Notes: a model not told the origin generated them from the sequence alone. A stretch of DNA of 64,000 nt from Halanaerobium saccharolyticum (GCF_003259895.1 NZ_QLME01000012.1:29266-93265); one strand, 5' to 3'. Positions 1 to 9,172 are shown, counted from the first letter of the stretch. Numbers and translations: made by a program.

Positions 1-75
1 AAAGTTTAAATAATATTGAAATTTTTGTTTAATATTCCAGCACAAAAAAACAATATTATGAAAATAGCAAAATAT

Positions 76-104
76 TTGACTTTTGCAAAAGTTGATGATA
101 TACT
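76..104 (+). promoter_or_regulatory. sigma-A type promoter for the araFGH operon
   Basis: TTGACT at 76-81 and TATACT at 99-104 are separated by exactly 17 nt. Transcription would begin near 111, about 180 nt before the araF start, leaving room for the two-hairpin leader. Read from sequence only; no start site is known. Confidence 0.6.
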
Positions 105-120
105 TAAAAAAATTAAAATA

Positions 121-204
121 TTATTCTGCTGATGGTTGGCAGAATAAATTGTGGTCATGAAGGCCCCCTTTAAACAGTTATGCTGTTTAGAGGGGGTTTT
201 ATGT
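121..204 (+). promoter_or_regulatory. araF leader with two hairpins, the second terminator-like
   Basis: Hairpin 1 (121-147) is a perfect 9-bp stem, TTATTCTGC/GCAGAATAA, with a 9-nt loop. Hairpin 2 (164-196) has a 14-bp stem with one G-U pair, from CCCCCTTTAAACAG to CTGTTTAGAGGGGG, followed by TTTT and, after ATG-C, TTTTT. It looks like an intrinsic terminator placed between the promoter and araF. It could be an attenuator, end a small RNA starting near 111, or terminate an upstream gene. No known riboswitch class was recognised. Confidence 0.5.
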
Positions 205-290
205 CTTTTTCAAGCAAAATTTCAAGAAGGAGGTGAAATTAGAACTGTAATTCCATTTCAATTTCCAAAAAATTTAAGGAGGAGAGAAAT

Positions 291-1256
291 TTGAAAAAAA
301 CAATTATTTTAATGTTAACTCTGTTTATGGTTTTGAGTATGGTTGCTGTTACAGCAGCTCAGGATGTAAAAATTGGATTTTTGGTAAAACAGCCAGAAGA
401 ATCTTGGTTCCAAGACGAATGGAACTTTGCTGAACAAGCTGCAGATGACTATGGTTTTGAACTAGTTAGAATTGGTGGTACAGATGGGGAGAAAGTTTTA
501 TCCGCCATTGATAATTTAGCTTCTCAGGGTGCTCAGGGATTTATTATTTGTACACCTGATGTTAAATTAGGTCCAGCAATCAAAGCCAAAGCAGATATGA
601 ATGGTTTAAAAGTTATGTCTGTTGATGATAGATTTGTTGGTTCAGATGGTGAAGTAATGGAAGAAGTTCCACATATGGGAATTTCAGCTTATAATATAGG
701 ACAATTAGTAGGAGAAACTTTAGTCGAGCAAATAGATCAAAGAGGCTGGAATCATGAAGAGGTTGGTTATTTAGTAATGACTTTTGATCAGCTTCCAACA
801 ATAACTGAAAGAACACAGGGTGCAACAGATGTTTTATTAGAAAATGGATTTCCTGAAGATCAGGTTTTTGAAAGTCCAATGCAGACTTTAGATACTGAAG
901 GATCATTTAATGCAGCTAACTTTGCTTTAACAAAACATCCAGAATTCGAAAAATGGATAGTTGCTGGAGGTAATGATTCTTCTGTAATTGGAGCAGTTAG
1001 AGCACTTGAAGGTCAGGGCTTTGGTGCAGACAATGTTATTGGTATTGGAATTAATGGTTCTAGTTTTGTGATTAACGAATTTCAGAAAGAAGAAGACACT
1101 GGATTTTATGCTTCAGTTAAACTTAGTGCAAAAAGACATGGCTATGAAACTGCAGAGTTAATGTATAACTGGATAAAAAATGGAGAAGAACCTCCAAAAG
1201 TTACCTGGACAGCAGGTCAAATTATGACAAGAGAAAATTATAAAGAGCTAGAATAA
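291..1256 (+). CDS. araF: L-arabinose ABC transporter, periplasmic substrate-binding protein
   Basis: This is the extracytoplasmic receptor that delivers L-arabinose to the AraGH transporter. Residues 1-23 form a type-I signal peptide ending near TAA-QD, with no lipobox cysteine, so the mature protein should be free in a periplasm. The mature part follows E. coli AraF closely: KIGFLVKQPEE near the N-terminus, then GFIICTPD, the DDRFV hinge area, GGNDSS and GIGINGS. Length (321 aa) is normal for the family. Translation most likely starts at TTG 291, 7-8 nt after an AAGGAGG SD. It is the first gene of araF-araG-araH-epimerase. The substrate is assigned by family resemblance and could include related pentoses or galactose. 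Confidence 0.88.
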   Translation: MKKTIILMLTLFMVLSMVAVTAAQDVKIGFLVKQPEESWFQDEWNFAEQAADDYGFELVRIGGTDGEKVLSAIDNLASQGAQGFIICTPDVKLGPAIKAKADMNGLKVMSVDDRFVGSDGEVMEEVPHMGISAYNIGQLVGETLVEQIDQRGWNHEEVGYLVMTFDQLPTITERTQGATDVLLENGFPEDQVFESPMQTLDTEGSFNAANFALTKHPEFEKWIVAGGNDSSVIGAVRALEGQGFGADNVIGIGINGSSFVINEFQKEEDTGFYASVKLSAKRHGYETAELMYNWIKNGEEPPKVTWTAGQIMTRENYKELE

Positions 1257-1266
1257 ATTGATTTAC

Positions 1267-1292
1267 AATAGAGGGGATTTTTCCCCTCTATT
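1267..1292 (+). other. intercistronic hairpin between araF and araG
   Basis: AATAGAGGGG and CCCCTCTATT form a perfect 10-bp stem with a 6-nt loop, in the 67-nt gap after araF. There is no T-tract behind it. It therefore looks like a 3'-end stabiliser or partial terminator that would raise binding-protein mRNA over the downstream genes, rather than a full stop. Confidence 0.6.
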
Positions 1293-1323
1293 ACTCTAGA
1301 TTATTTAGAGAGGAGATAAATCT

Positions 1324-2814
1324 ATGAGTTATTATTTAGAATTCAAAAATATTACTAAAACCTTTCCCGGGGTAAAAGCACTTGATCAAATTTCTTTTGG
1401 AGTTAAAAGTGGTAGTATTCATGGCCTGGTTGGAGAAAATGGAGCTGGTAAATCAACCCTTCTACATACACTAAGTGGGGCTTTAGTTCCTAACCAGGGA
1501 GAAATATTGATTGATAATCAAAATATGAATTTTTCTAATACAAAAGATGCCTTAGATGCTGGGGTTGCAGTCATTTATCAGGAATTAAATTTGGTGCCTG
1601 ATATGACAGTTGCAGAAAATTTAATGATCGGCAATTATCCAAATAAGAAAGGTTTTGTCGACCACAAAGAATTAAGAAAAAAAGCTGAGGCCCAGATTAA
1701 AATGCTGATGGAAGATTTTGATCCTAAAGTTAAGGTAAAAAAACTATCTATCGCTCAAAAACAGATGATAGAGATAGGTAAAGCTTTAATGCAGGATGCA
1801 AAAATTATTGCTTTTGATGAACCAACAAGTTCTCTATCTGATAGAGAAATAAAACATCTATTTGAAATAATAGAAAAGCTTAGAAATGACGGAAAAGCAA
1901 TAATATATGTATCACATAGAATGGAAGAAATATTTGAAATTTGTGATACTTGTACTGTTTTTAGAGACGGAAAACATATAGAGACATTTAGAAAAATGGA
2001 AGAGGTTAATCACGATTTAATTGTTAAGAAAATGGTTGGAAGAGAATTAAATGATATTTATGGCTATGAAGAAAGAGATAAAGGGAAAGAAATATTTAGA
2101 GTTGAAAATATTAGGGGTAAAGGAGTTAAAAGAAATATTAATTTAACTGTCCAGGAGGGAGAAGTTGTTGGTATCTTTGGCTTAGTAGGAGCAGGTAGAA
2201 CTGAACTCTTTAAACTGATCTATGGTTTAGAAAATATAGAAGCCGGAAAGATAGAAGTTAGGGGTCAGGAAGTTTCCTTAAACAGTCCCAAAGAATCTAT
2301 AAGAAATAAAATTTGCTTACTACCTGAAGATCGAAAAGATGAGGGGATAATTGGAATTAGATCAGTTAGTGAAAATATAAATGTTAGCAGCCGCAGACAT
2401 CATTTAAAATATAATTTCCTTTTAGACAAAAAAGCTGAGAAAGAAACAGCAGATAAGTTCATCAATGATTTAGACATAAAAACCCCCTCTAGAGAACAGC
2501 TGACAGAAAATCTGTCTGGTGGTAATCAGCAAAAGGTAATTTTATCTAGATGGTTAAGTGAAGATATTGATGTATTTTTAATGGATGAGCCGACTCGGGG
2601 AATTGATGTTGGGGCAAAATATGAAATTTATAAAATAATGTATAATTTAGCTTCAAAAGGTAAGGGGATTATATTTATTTCCAGTGATTTACCAGAGGTA
2701 ATGGGAGTTTCCGATAGACTGGTTGTTATGAGATCTGGAGAAATAATTGGAATATTAGATCGAGAAGAATTTACAGAAGAAAAAATATTATCAATGGCAT
2801 TACCAGTTTCTTAA
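1324..2814 (+). CDS. araG: L-arabinose ABC transporter, tandem ATPase subunit
   Basis: This 496-aa protein has two ABC nucleotide-binding domains in one chain, as in AraG/MglA/RbsA sugar importers. The first domain carries a full Walker A GENGAGKST (residues 37-45) and a Walker B ending in FDEPTSSL. The second has the family's usual degenerate Walker A (GLVGAGRTEL, about residue 290), an LSGGNQQK signature near 395 and MDEPTRGID. It energises sugar uptake at the inner face of the membrane with AraH. An SD GAGAGGAG precedes ATG 1324. It lies 67 nt after araF and 24 nt before araH. Arabinose specificity rests on the araF neighbour. Confidence 0.88.
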   Translation: MSYYLEFKNITKTFPGVKALDQISFGVKSGSIHGLVGENGAGKSTLLHTLSGALVPNQGEILIDNQNMNFSNTKDALDAGVAVIYQELNLVPDMTVAENLMIGNYPNKKGFVDHKELRKKAEAQIKMLMEDFDPKVKVKKLSIAQKQMIEIGKALMQDAKIIAFDEPTSSLSDREIKHLFEIIEKLRNDGKAIIYVSHRMEEIFEICDTCTVFRDGKHIETFRKMEEVNHDLIVKKMVGRELNDIYGYEERDKGKEIFRVENIRGKGVKRNINLTVQEGEVVGIFGLVGAGRTELFKLIYGLENIEAGKIEVRGQEVSLNSPKESIRNKICLLPEDRKDEGIIGIRSVSENINVSSRRHHLKYNFLLDKKAEKETADKFINDLDIKTPSREQLTENLSGGNQQKVILSRWLSEDIDVFLMDEPTRGIDVGAKYEIYKIMYNLASKGKGIIFISSDLPEVMGVSDRLVVMRSGEIIGILDREEFTEEKILSMALPVS

Positions 2815-2838
2815 TTATGGATAGGAGGATATTATATC

Positions 2839-3789
2839 ATGACAGATACTACAAAAAGTAAAATAAAATATTTATATACTAATTACAGCATAATTTTGAT
2901 ATTTTTAATTATGTTTGTTTTACTCTCAATTTTTGTTCCATATTTTTTCACCTGGCGTAATATGGTTGGGCTTGCTCTTTCAGTTGTAACAATTGGTTTA
3001 ATTGCTAATACAATGATGTTTGCCTTAGCAAGTGGAGATTTTGATCTATCTGTAAGTTCAACAGTAGCTTTTTCAGGTATTACTGCAGCAGTGATAATCA
3101 ATAATACCGGAAGTGTAGGGCTTGGGATTTTAGTTGGAGTTTTAGCTGGTGGTTTAGTTGGTCTGATTAATGGATTTTCAATTGCTAAATTAGGATTAAA
3201 TGCTTTAATTACAACACTGGCAACTCAGATGATTTTTAGAGGAATGGCTTTTATATTTTCTAATGGTAGAGCAGTCGGTATTTCTCAGGCTGGATTTTTC
3301 ACTCTTGGAAACAGTATGGTTTTTGGTATCCCGACACCAATTGTAATCATGGTAATCTTTTTTGCTTTGTTCGGTATTTTATTAAATAATACAGTTTTTG
3401 GGAAAAACACTTTAGCTATCGGTGGAAATACCAAAGCTGCTGAACTTGCTGGTATAAATGTTGATCTAACAAAAATTATTATCTTTACTGCTCAGGGATT
3501 TATGGCAGGTTTTGCCGGTGTAATATTAGCTTCAAGAATGACAAGTGGTCAGCCAAATGCAGCTCAAGGACTGGAGCTTGATGTAATTTCTGCCTGTGTT
3601 CTTGGTGGTGTTTCTTTAAATGGTGGTATAGCAACAATGAGTGGAGTAGTTGTTGGTGTTTTAATTATGGGAATGATTTCTAATGCATTGAATTTACTTA
3701 ATGTAGCAACCTTTTATCAGTATGTTGTTAGAGGGTCAGTTTTATTAATTGCGATTTACTTAGATATCCTTAAACAGCGCAGTAAGTAG
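2839..3789 (+). CDS. araH: L-arabinose ABC transporter, permease subunit
   Basis: A 316-aa hydrophobic protein of the BPD_transp_2 (RbsC/AraH) class, with about eight to ten membrane segments beginning at residue 15. Family landmarks include AGGLVGLINGF near residue 105, NTKAAELAGINV near 195 and GGVSLNGGIATM near 255. It forms the transmembrane channel with AraG. The gene starts 24 nt after araG behind the SD AGGAGG, and is followed 21 nt later by the epimerase-like gene, so all four are probably co-transcribed. Confidence 0.88.
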   Translation: MTDTTKSKIKYLYTNYSIILIFLIMFVLLSIFVPYFFTWRNMVGLALSVVTIGLIANTMMFALASGDFDLSVSSTVAFSGITAAVIINNTGSVGLGILVGVLAGGLVGLINGFSIAKLGLNALITTLATQMIFRGMAFIFSNGRAVGISQAGFFTLGNSMVFGIPTPIVIMVIFFALFGILLNNTVFGKNTLAIGGNTKAAELAGINVDLTKIIIFTAQGFMAGFAGVILASRMTSGQPNAAQGLELDVISACVLGGVSLNGGIATMSGVVVGVLIMGMISNALNLLNVATFYQYVVRGSVLLIAIYLDILKQRSK

Positions 3790-3810
3790 TCTATTTAAAG
3801 GAGTTATCAG

Positions 3811-4764
3811 ATGGAATTTAAAGAATTTAAATTTAAAAATACAGCTGCAGTTAAAGTTGAAAATGAATATTTTTCAATTATAATTCTTCCAAAAATAGGA
3901 TCAAAAATAGCTTCTATTTTTAGTAAGAAAAAAGACTTTGAATTTCTTTTCCAAAATAAAGCAGATAAATACCAAAAAGCAGAATTTGGAGCTGACTTTG
4001 CAGCTTATGATTGTTCCGGTTTTGATGACTGTTTCCCCAATATAGATGCTTCCAGGCTAAATTATAATGACAGAGAAATTATATATCCTGATCATGGAGA
4101 AATTTGGTCTGCTAAATTTGATTATAAAATAGCTGCAGGAAAAGTGGTTTTAAATTATTACAGTAGTTATTTAGATTATAATTATCAAAAAGAGATCTAT
4201 TTAGAAAATAATAAATTAAAAATAGATTATAAAATTAAAAATGAATCTCAAAAAGAGCTGCCAGCAATCTGGGCAATGCACTGTTTAATAAAATATAGTC
4301 AGAATATGGAACTTCAATTTCCAGAAGGAGTAGAAAAAATTGAAAATGTAATGGACAGCAAATATTTGGGCGAAAAAGGTGAAGTTCATCAGTTTCCAGT
4401 TACAAAAGATAAATCTAATAATTCTTATCGTTTAGACAGGGTTAATAATAAAAAAGAAAAAAACTGTGAAAAATATTATGTTTTTGGTGAAATGAATGCT
4501 GGCAGCTGTTCAGTGTTTTATCCTGAAAAAAATATAGAATTTAAGATTAATTTTGACAGAGAAAAACTACCTTACCTTGGCTTCTGGCTGACAGAGGGAG
4601 GATTTAAAGGGGATTATAATTGTGCCTTTGAACCTGCAGACGGCTATTATGATTCAGTAAATAAAGCTATAAAAAATAATAAAATTAATATAATTAAAGC
4701 AGGAGATATTTATGAATTTTCTTTAGAGCTTGAATTAATAATTAATTCAAGCTCTAAAATGTAA
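3811..4764 (+). CDS. aldose 1-epimerase-like protein (galactose mutarotase superfamily)
   Basis: This 317-aa protein shows the galactose mutarotase-like beta-sandwich pattern: an N-terminal IIILPKIGSKIASI, a DDCFPNID motif near residue 72, a PDHGEIW motif near residue 92 (the conserved His region), and a C-terminal FEPADGYYDS. It should interconvert sugar anomers in the cytoplasm, or bind a sugar without catalysis. Position at the end of araFGH suggests that arabinose or a related sugar is handled. Its last residues are encoded inside a 37-bp perfect inverted repeat (4722-4758). The exact substrate cannot be read from the sequence. Confidence 0.7.
   Translation: MEFKEFKFKNTAAVKVENEYFSIIILPKIGSKIASIFSKKKDFEFLFQNKADKYQKAEFGADFAAYDCSGFDDCFPNIDASRLNYNDREIIYPDHGEIWSAKFDYKIAAGKVVLNYYSSYLDYNYQKEIYLENNKLKIDYKIKNESQKELPAIWAMHCLIKYSQNMELQFPEGVEKIENVMDSKYLGEKGEVHQFPVTKDKSNNSYRLDRVNNKKEKNCEKYYVFGEMNAGSCSVFYPEKNIEFKINFDREKLPYLGFWLTEGGFKGDYNCAFEPADGYYDSVNKAIKNNKINIIKAGDIYEFSLELELIINSSSKM
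4722..4758. repeat. 37-bp perfect inverted repeat spanning the epimerase 3' end
   Basis: Two perfect 18-bp arms, TTTAGAGCTTGAATTAAT and its complement, surround one central A at 4740. The arms lie wholly inside the coding region and end four bases before the TAA stop (4762-4764). There is no T-tract on either strand, so it is not a textbook terminator. It may fold in both the + transcript and the convergent araC-type transcript. Confidence 0.75.
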
Positions 4765-4803
4765 ATTACTTTCATCATAAAAATTTATTTTATAGATAAC
4801 AAA

Positions 4804-5688
4804 TTAACCTTTCTCAACTTTTCTATATTTGCTTGGAGCTAAACCCATGATTTTTTTAAAAATTCTAGAAAAATAATATTGATCATTATAATTTAATTTT
4901 TGCGATATTTCTTTAACTGTTAGCTGCGTGAGATCAAGCAGCTGACAGGCTTTTTTTATTTTTAAATGGATAAAAAAATCTATTGGTGAATAAGCAGTTT
5001 TTTCATTAAAAACATTGGTTAATTGACTTTTAGATAAATTATTCAGATCAGCAAGTTCCTGCAGGCTTAAATTTTTTTCAAGGTTCTGCTGCATATAATC
5101 AATAGTTTTCTCAACATAAGCACTCTGCTGATCAACTCTTATTTTAGCATTATCAGAAAAATAAATAACAGCAAGCAGATGTCCTAAGGTTTGCGATGCA
5201 TAAATTAAGTTTTTTTGGGTAAAACCTCTATTAAAAGTCCCAAGTAAAATATTAAATAATTTTAAAATAAGTGGAAACTTATCAAGGTCTGGTGAAGTTA
5301 TAATAATCTCCTCTGGTTTATCTTCAAAATAGCAGGCTGCATTTTCACCAGCAAAATGAAGCCAGTAAATATCCCAGCTGTTATCAGCTAAAGACCCATA
5401 GTTGTGGGGCAAATTAGCTGGAATAAATAAAATATCCCCTTTATTAATATTTTGCTGTCTTTTTTCAGTTTTAATAAAGCCCTTTCCAGCTTTACAGTAA
5501 ATAAGTATATGAGTTTTGCTGCCCTCCTCTCTTTTTCGATAATGATATTTTGCATTGGGAAAAAAGCCAATGTCTGTAATATAAAGATTTTTAATCAGTG
5601 GATTGGTAGATAAATTCTCGATTATCTTTTTCGGAATCACAGTAATTATTTCATTTTTAAAGCCTTCCTGTTTTCTTTTATTCATCAT
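4804..5688 (-). CDS. AraC-family transcriptional regulator
   Basis: The protein has an AraC-type N-terminal cupin sugar-sensing domain (GDILFIPANLPHNYG, then WDIYWLHFAGENA) and a C-terminal double HTH ending in DQYYFSRIFKKIMGLAPSKYRK. It sits between the arabinose transport genes and the DUF5107-TPR gene, divergent from the latter, so it probably activates one or both in response to a pentose. The frame stays open to ATG 5766. A strong promoter (5695-5723, minus strand) lies inside that extension, so I place the start at the ATG pair at 5688/5685. No good SD is visible there, so the start remains uncertain. Confidence 0.8.
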   Translation of the reverse strand: MMNKRKQEGFKNEIITVIPKKIIENLSTNPLIKNLYITDIGFFPNAKYHYRKREEGSKTHILIYCKAGKGFIKTEKRQQNINKGDILFIPANLPHNYGSLADNSWDIYWLHFAGENAACYFEDKPEEIIITSPDLDKFPLILKLFNILLGTFNRGFTQKNLIYASQTLGHLLAVIYFSDNAKIRVDQQSAYVEKTIDYMQQNLEKNLSLQELADLNNLSKSQLTNVFNEKTAYSPIDFFIHLKIKKACQLLDLTQLTVKEISQKLNYNDQYYFSRIFKKIMGLAPSKYRKVEKG

Positions 5689-5694
5689 AAATAT

Positions 5695-5723
5695 ATTATA
5701 TTTCATTTTTCTTAATATTTCAA
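5695..5723 (-). promoter_or_regulatory. sigma-A promoter for the AraC-family gene
   Basis: On the minus strand TTGAAA (5723-5718) and TATAAT (5700-5695) are separated by exactly 17 nt. Transcription would start near 5688, which argues against ATG codons upstream of this point and may even make the message leaderless. Confidence 0.5.
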
Positions 5724-5829
5724 ACAAAATACGAATATAGTGCATCTTTTTAAGAGTTAAGTCCATTGTCCCAGTAGTTAAATTTAGATAAAATTAGAAT
5801 ATAATAATTAATCAGAGGAGATGATCAAA

Positions 5830-8800
5830 TTGTCTAAAAAATTTAGTGTTAAAGTGTGGGAGGAAATTGTAGAAATTGAAACATATCCTGTAGGAAATGC
5901 TGATAAAAATCCAATGTTTCTAGATAAAAGGGTTTATCAGGGGAGTTCAGGTAAAGTTTATCCTCTTCCAGTTACTGAAAAAATTTATGATAATAAAATC
6001 ATGAAAGAATATAAGATGATTTATTTAGAAAATGATTATTTAAAAATAGAAATTCTACCTGAATTAGGTGGCAGAATCCAAAGGGCTTATGATAAAACAA
6101 ATGGTTACGATTTTGTATACTATAATCCTGTGATTAAACCAGCTTTGGTTGGGCTTACAGGGCCCTGGATTGCAGGAGGGATTGAGTTCAACTGGCCCCA
6201 GCATCACCGACCTTCAACTTATAGTCCTGCAGAATATTCATATGAAACCAATGAGGATGGTAGTGCAGTTGTCTGGGTCAGTGAAATTGATAGGATGTAT
6301 GGAACAAAAGGAATGGCGGGTTTTAAGCTCTACCCTGATAAGGCCTACTTGGAAATAATTGGCCAACTTTATAACAAAACTGAACTTCCACAGACATTTC
6401 TCTGGTGGGCAAACCCAGCTGTTGCTGTAAATGAAGATTACAAATCAATTTTTCCGCCTGATGTTAAGGCAGTTTTTGACCATGGTAAAAGAGATGTTTC
6501 AAAATTTCCAATTGCAACAGGAGAATATTATAAAGTAGATTATTCTGCTGGGGTAGATATTTCAAAATATAAAAACATTCCTGTGCCTACTTCTTACATG
6601 GCCTACCATTCTGACTATAATTTTGTCGGAGGTTATGATTACTCGGAAGAGGCTGGAATATTGCATGTAGCAAATCATCATATATCCCCCGGTAAAAAAC
6701 AGTGGACCTGGGGAACCGGAGATTTTGGCCAGAGGTGGTATCAGAATTTAAGTGATTACAGTAGTGGTGAATACATTGAGCTTATGACAGGTGTTTATAC
6801 AGATAATCAGCCTGATTTTACCTGGATTCAGCCTCACGAAGAAAAGACATTTAAACAGTATTTCTTACCTTATAAAGGTTTGGGCCAGGTCAAAAATGCA
6901 AGTAAAGATTTCTTGATTAATTTAGAATTTAAAAATGATAAAGCAGAGATTTCTATCTATGCAACTTCTAAATACAATGATGTGAAAGTTATTTTAAAAG
7001 AAGCTAATCAAATCATATTAAATGAAGCAGTTGATATAGATCCACTAGATATCTACAGCCAGAAGTTAAAGATAGATAAAAAATTGAATGAATCAAATTA
7101 TACTTTAAAAGTATTAGATAGCTCTGGCTCTCTGTTATTATCATACTCACCTGCTGCAGAGAGTTTATTAAAGACACCTGATCCAGCAGAGGCTGCCGAA
7201 AAACCTGAAGCAGTACAAACAAATGAAGAACTATATTTAACAGCTCTTCATTTAGAGCAGTACAGACATGCTACCTATGATCCGGATCCATATTATCTAG
7301 AAGGATTAAAAAGAGATCCCGGTGATATTAGAATTAATAATGCTTATGGAAGATTATTAATGAGGAGAGGGAATTTTCCTGAAAGTGAAAAATATTTTAG
7401 AAGAGCTATTGAGAGGTTAACAGAAAAAAATCAGAACCCCTATGATATTGAAGCATATTATAATTTAGGTTTATCTCTAAAATACCAAGAACAATATGAT
7501 CAGGCTTTTTCAGCTTTTCATAAAGCAATTTGGTCTGGTGAATTTCACGATCGAGGTTATTATGAACTTGCAGCTTTAGCTTATAGAAAAGGTGAAATTG
7601 TAGATGCTTTAGAATATATCGAAAAAGCTATAATAAAAAATTATCACAGCTCTAAATCCAGAAATTTAAAAACAGCTATTTTAAGAAAAATGAAGAAGTT
7701 CAAAAAAGCTGAAAATCTGGTAGAAGAAACTCTAAAAATTGATAAATTAGATTTTGCTGCTAGAAGTGAACTATATTTTATCAAAGAAAATATTGGTCAA
7801 AGTAAAACGGCAGCAGAATTAAAACAAAAAATGGTTGAAGTTTTAAGAAATGATCAGCATAACTTTTTAGAATTAGCTGTTGATTATGGTAATGCCTTTT
7901 TATATCAAGAAGCAGTAGACGTTTTAGAAATTTATTTATCAAATAATCAAGATGATGAGTTTGCAATATATCCGATGATTTATTATTATTTAGCTTATTA
8001 TTATTTAAAAATGAAAAATGAAACTAAGGCTAAAAAATATTTCAGAAAAGCAGCTGCAGCAAATTCTGACTATTGTTTTCCAAATAAATTAACTTCAATA
8101 AATGTGCTGCAGTCAGCTATAAATAAAGATCCTCAAGATTCAAAAGCACCTTATTATCTCGGGAACTTATTATATGATAAAAAGCAGTATCAAAAAGCAG
8201 TTAAACTATGGGAAAAATCTACTGAAATCGATAGTTCATTTCCCACAGTACAGCGAAATCTCGCGCTGGCTTATTACAATAAATTATCAAATAAGGGAAA
8301 AAGCAAAAAACTTTTAGAAAGATCCTATAAGCTTAATCCAAAAGACAGCAGAGTTTTATTTGAACTAGATCAACTATATAAAAAATTAGGATATTCAAAT
8401 CAAAAAAGAAAAGAATTTTTGGATGATAAATTTGAGATTGTTAAAGAAAGAGATGATCTCTATACAGAATATATCACCTTAGAAAATAATCTTGGTCATC
8501 ATGAAGATGCATTAAAGCTATTGTCTGAACGTAATTTTCATCCCTGGGAAGGGGGAGAGGGTAAGGTTACTTCTCAATATAAGTTTGCTAACTTAGAACT
8601 TGCTAAAGAAAAAATAGAATCTGGTGAATATCAAAAAGCACTTGATTTAATTAATGCTGCCAGAACTTACCCCAAGAATTTAGGTGAAGGAAAACTTCCA
8701 ATAGCAAAAGAAAATGATCTTGATTATTATACAGCTGCTGTCTATAGAGAACTTGGTCAGAATGATAAAGCAGAGAAATATTTCAAAAAAGCAGCGGCAG

Positions 8801-9168
8801 GTTCTGAAGATATGTCAGATACTCTTTATTATAATGATCAGCCTGCTCATATGATATTTTATCAGGGAGTTGCATTAAGAGAACTTGGAGAAAAAAAAGA
8901 GGCTAAGTCTAAGTTTAATGCACTATATGATTATGGAGAAAAACATTTCTTTGATGAAGTAGAAATTGATTATTTTGCAGTTTCATTACCTGATTTTCTT
9001 GTTTTTGATGCCGATTTAGAAGAAAAAAATAAAATTCACTGCAAATATTTAATGGGCTTATCATTAATAGCTAAAGGCAAAAACAAAGAAGCTGAAGCTT
9101 TATTTAACTACATTAAAAAAAGAGCTCCCTACCATCAGGGAATAAAAAGAAAATATTTATTAAACTAA
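5830..9168 (+). CDS. DUF5107 domain protein with a long TPR superhelix
   Basis: This large protein has two parts. Residues 1 to about 400 form a galactose mutarotase-like beta domain of the DUF5107 type (ILPELGGRIQRAYDKTNG, then IAGGIEFNWPQHHRPS, then WWANPAV). From about residue 470 to the end are many TPR-like helix pairs (for example YNLGLSLKYQEQYDQAFSAF, YYLGNLLYDKKQYQKAVKLW). There is no signal peptide, so it is probably cytoplasmic. ATG 5821 is in frame but directly abuts the SD AGAGGAG. TTG 5830, nine nt after the SD, is the better start. It is divergent from the AraC gene. A role in sugar binding or carbohydrate sensing is plausible, but no catalytic function can be claimed. Confidence 0.75.
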   Translation: MSKKFSVKVWEEIVEIETYPVGNADKNPMFLDKRVYQGSSGKVYPLPVTEKIYDNKIMKEYKMIYLENDYLKIEILPELGGRIQRAYDKTNGYDFVYYNPVIKPALVGLTGPWIAGGIEFNWPQHHRPSTYSPAEYSYETNEDGSAVVWVSEIDRMYGTKGMAGFKLYPDKAYLEIIGQLYNKTELPQTFLWWANPAVAVNEDYKSIFPPDVKAVFDHGKRDVSKFPIATGEYYKVDYSAGVDISKYKNIPVPTSYMAYHSDYNFVGGYDYSEEAGILHVANHHISPGKKQWTWGTGDFGQRWYQNLSDYSSGEYIELMTGVYTDNQPDFTWIQPHEEKTFKQYFLPYKGLGQVKNASKDFLINLEFKNDKAEISIYATSKYNDVKVILKEANQIILNEAVDIDPLDIYSQKLKIDKKLNESNYTLKVLDSSGSLLLSYSPAAESLLKTPDPAEAAEKPEAVQTNEELYLTALHLEQYRHATYDPDPYYLEGLKRDPGDIRINNAYGRLLMRRGNFPESEKYFRRAIERLTEKNQNPYDIEAYYNLGLSLKYQEQYDQAFSAFHKAIWSGEFHDRGYYELAALAYRKGEIVDALEYIEKAIIKNYHSSKSRNLKTAILRKMKKFKKAENLVEETLKIDKLDFAARSELYFIKENIGQSKTAAELKQKMVEVLRNDQHNFLELAVDYGNAFLYQEAVDVLEIYLSNNQDDEFAIYPMIYYYLAYYYLKMKNETKAKKYFRKAAAANSDYCFPNKLTSINVLQSAINKDPQDSKAPYYLGNLLYDKKQYQKAVKLWEKSTEIDSSFPTVQRNLALAYYNKLSNKGKSKKLLERSYKLNPKDSRVLFELDQLYKKLGYSNQKRKEFLDDKFEIVKERDDLYTEYITLENNLGHHEDALKLLSERNFHPWEGGEGKVTSQYKFANLELAKEKIESGEYQKALDLINAARTYPKNLGEGKLPIAKENDLDYYTAAVYRELGQNDKAEKYFKKAAAGSEDMSDTLYYNDQPAHMIFYQGVALRELGEKKEAKSKFNALYDYGEKHFFDEVEIDYFAVSLPDFLVFDADLEEKNKIHCKYLMGLSLIAKGKNKEAEALFNYIKKRAPYHQGIKRKYLLN

Positions 9169-9172
9169 AATT

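Noticed and set aside
1..75. AT-rich stretch with AATATT repeats at the window start
   Set aside because: No ORF, promoter or structure beyond what base composition would give.
613..906. 97-codon minus-strand ORF inside araF
   Set aside because: It is a shadow of the araF codons on the opposite strand, with low-complexity hydrophobic sequence and no start signals.
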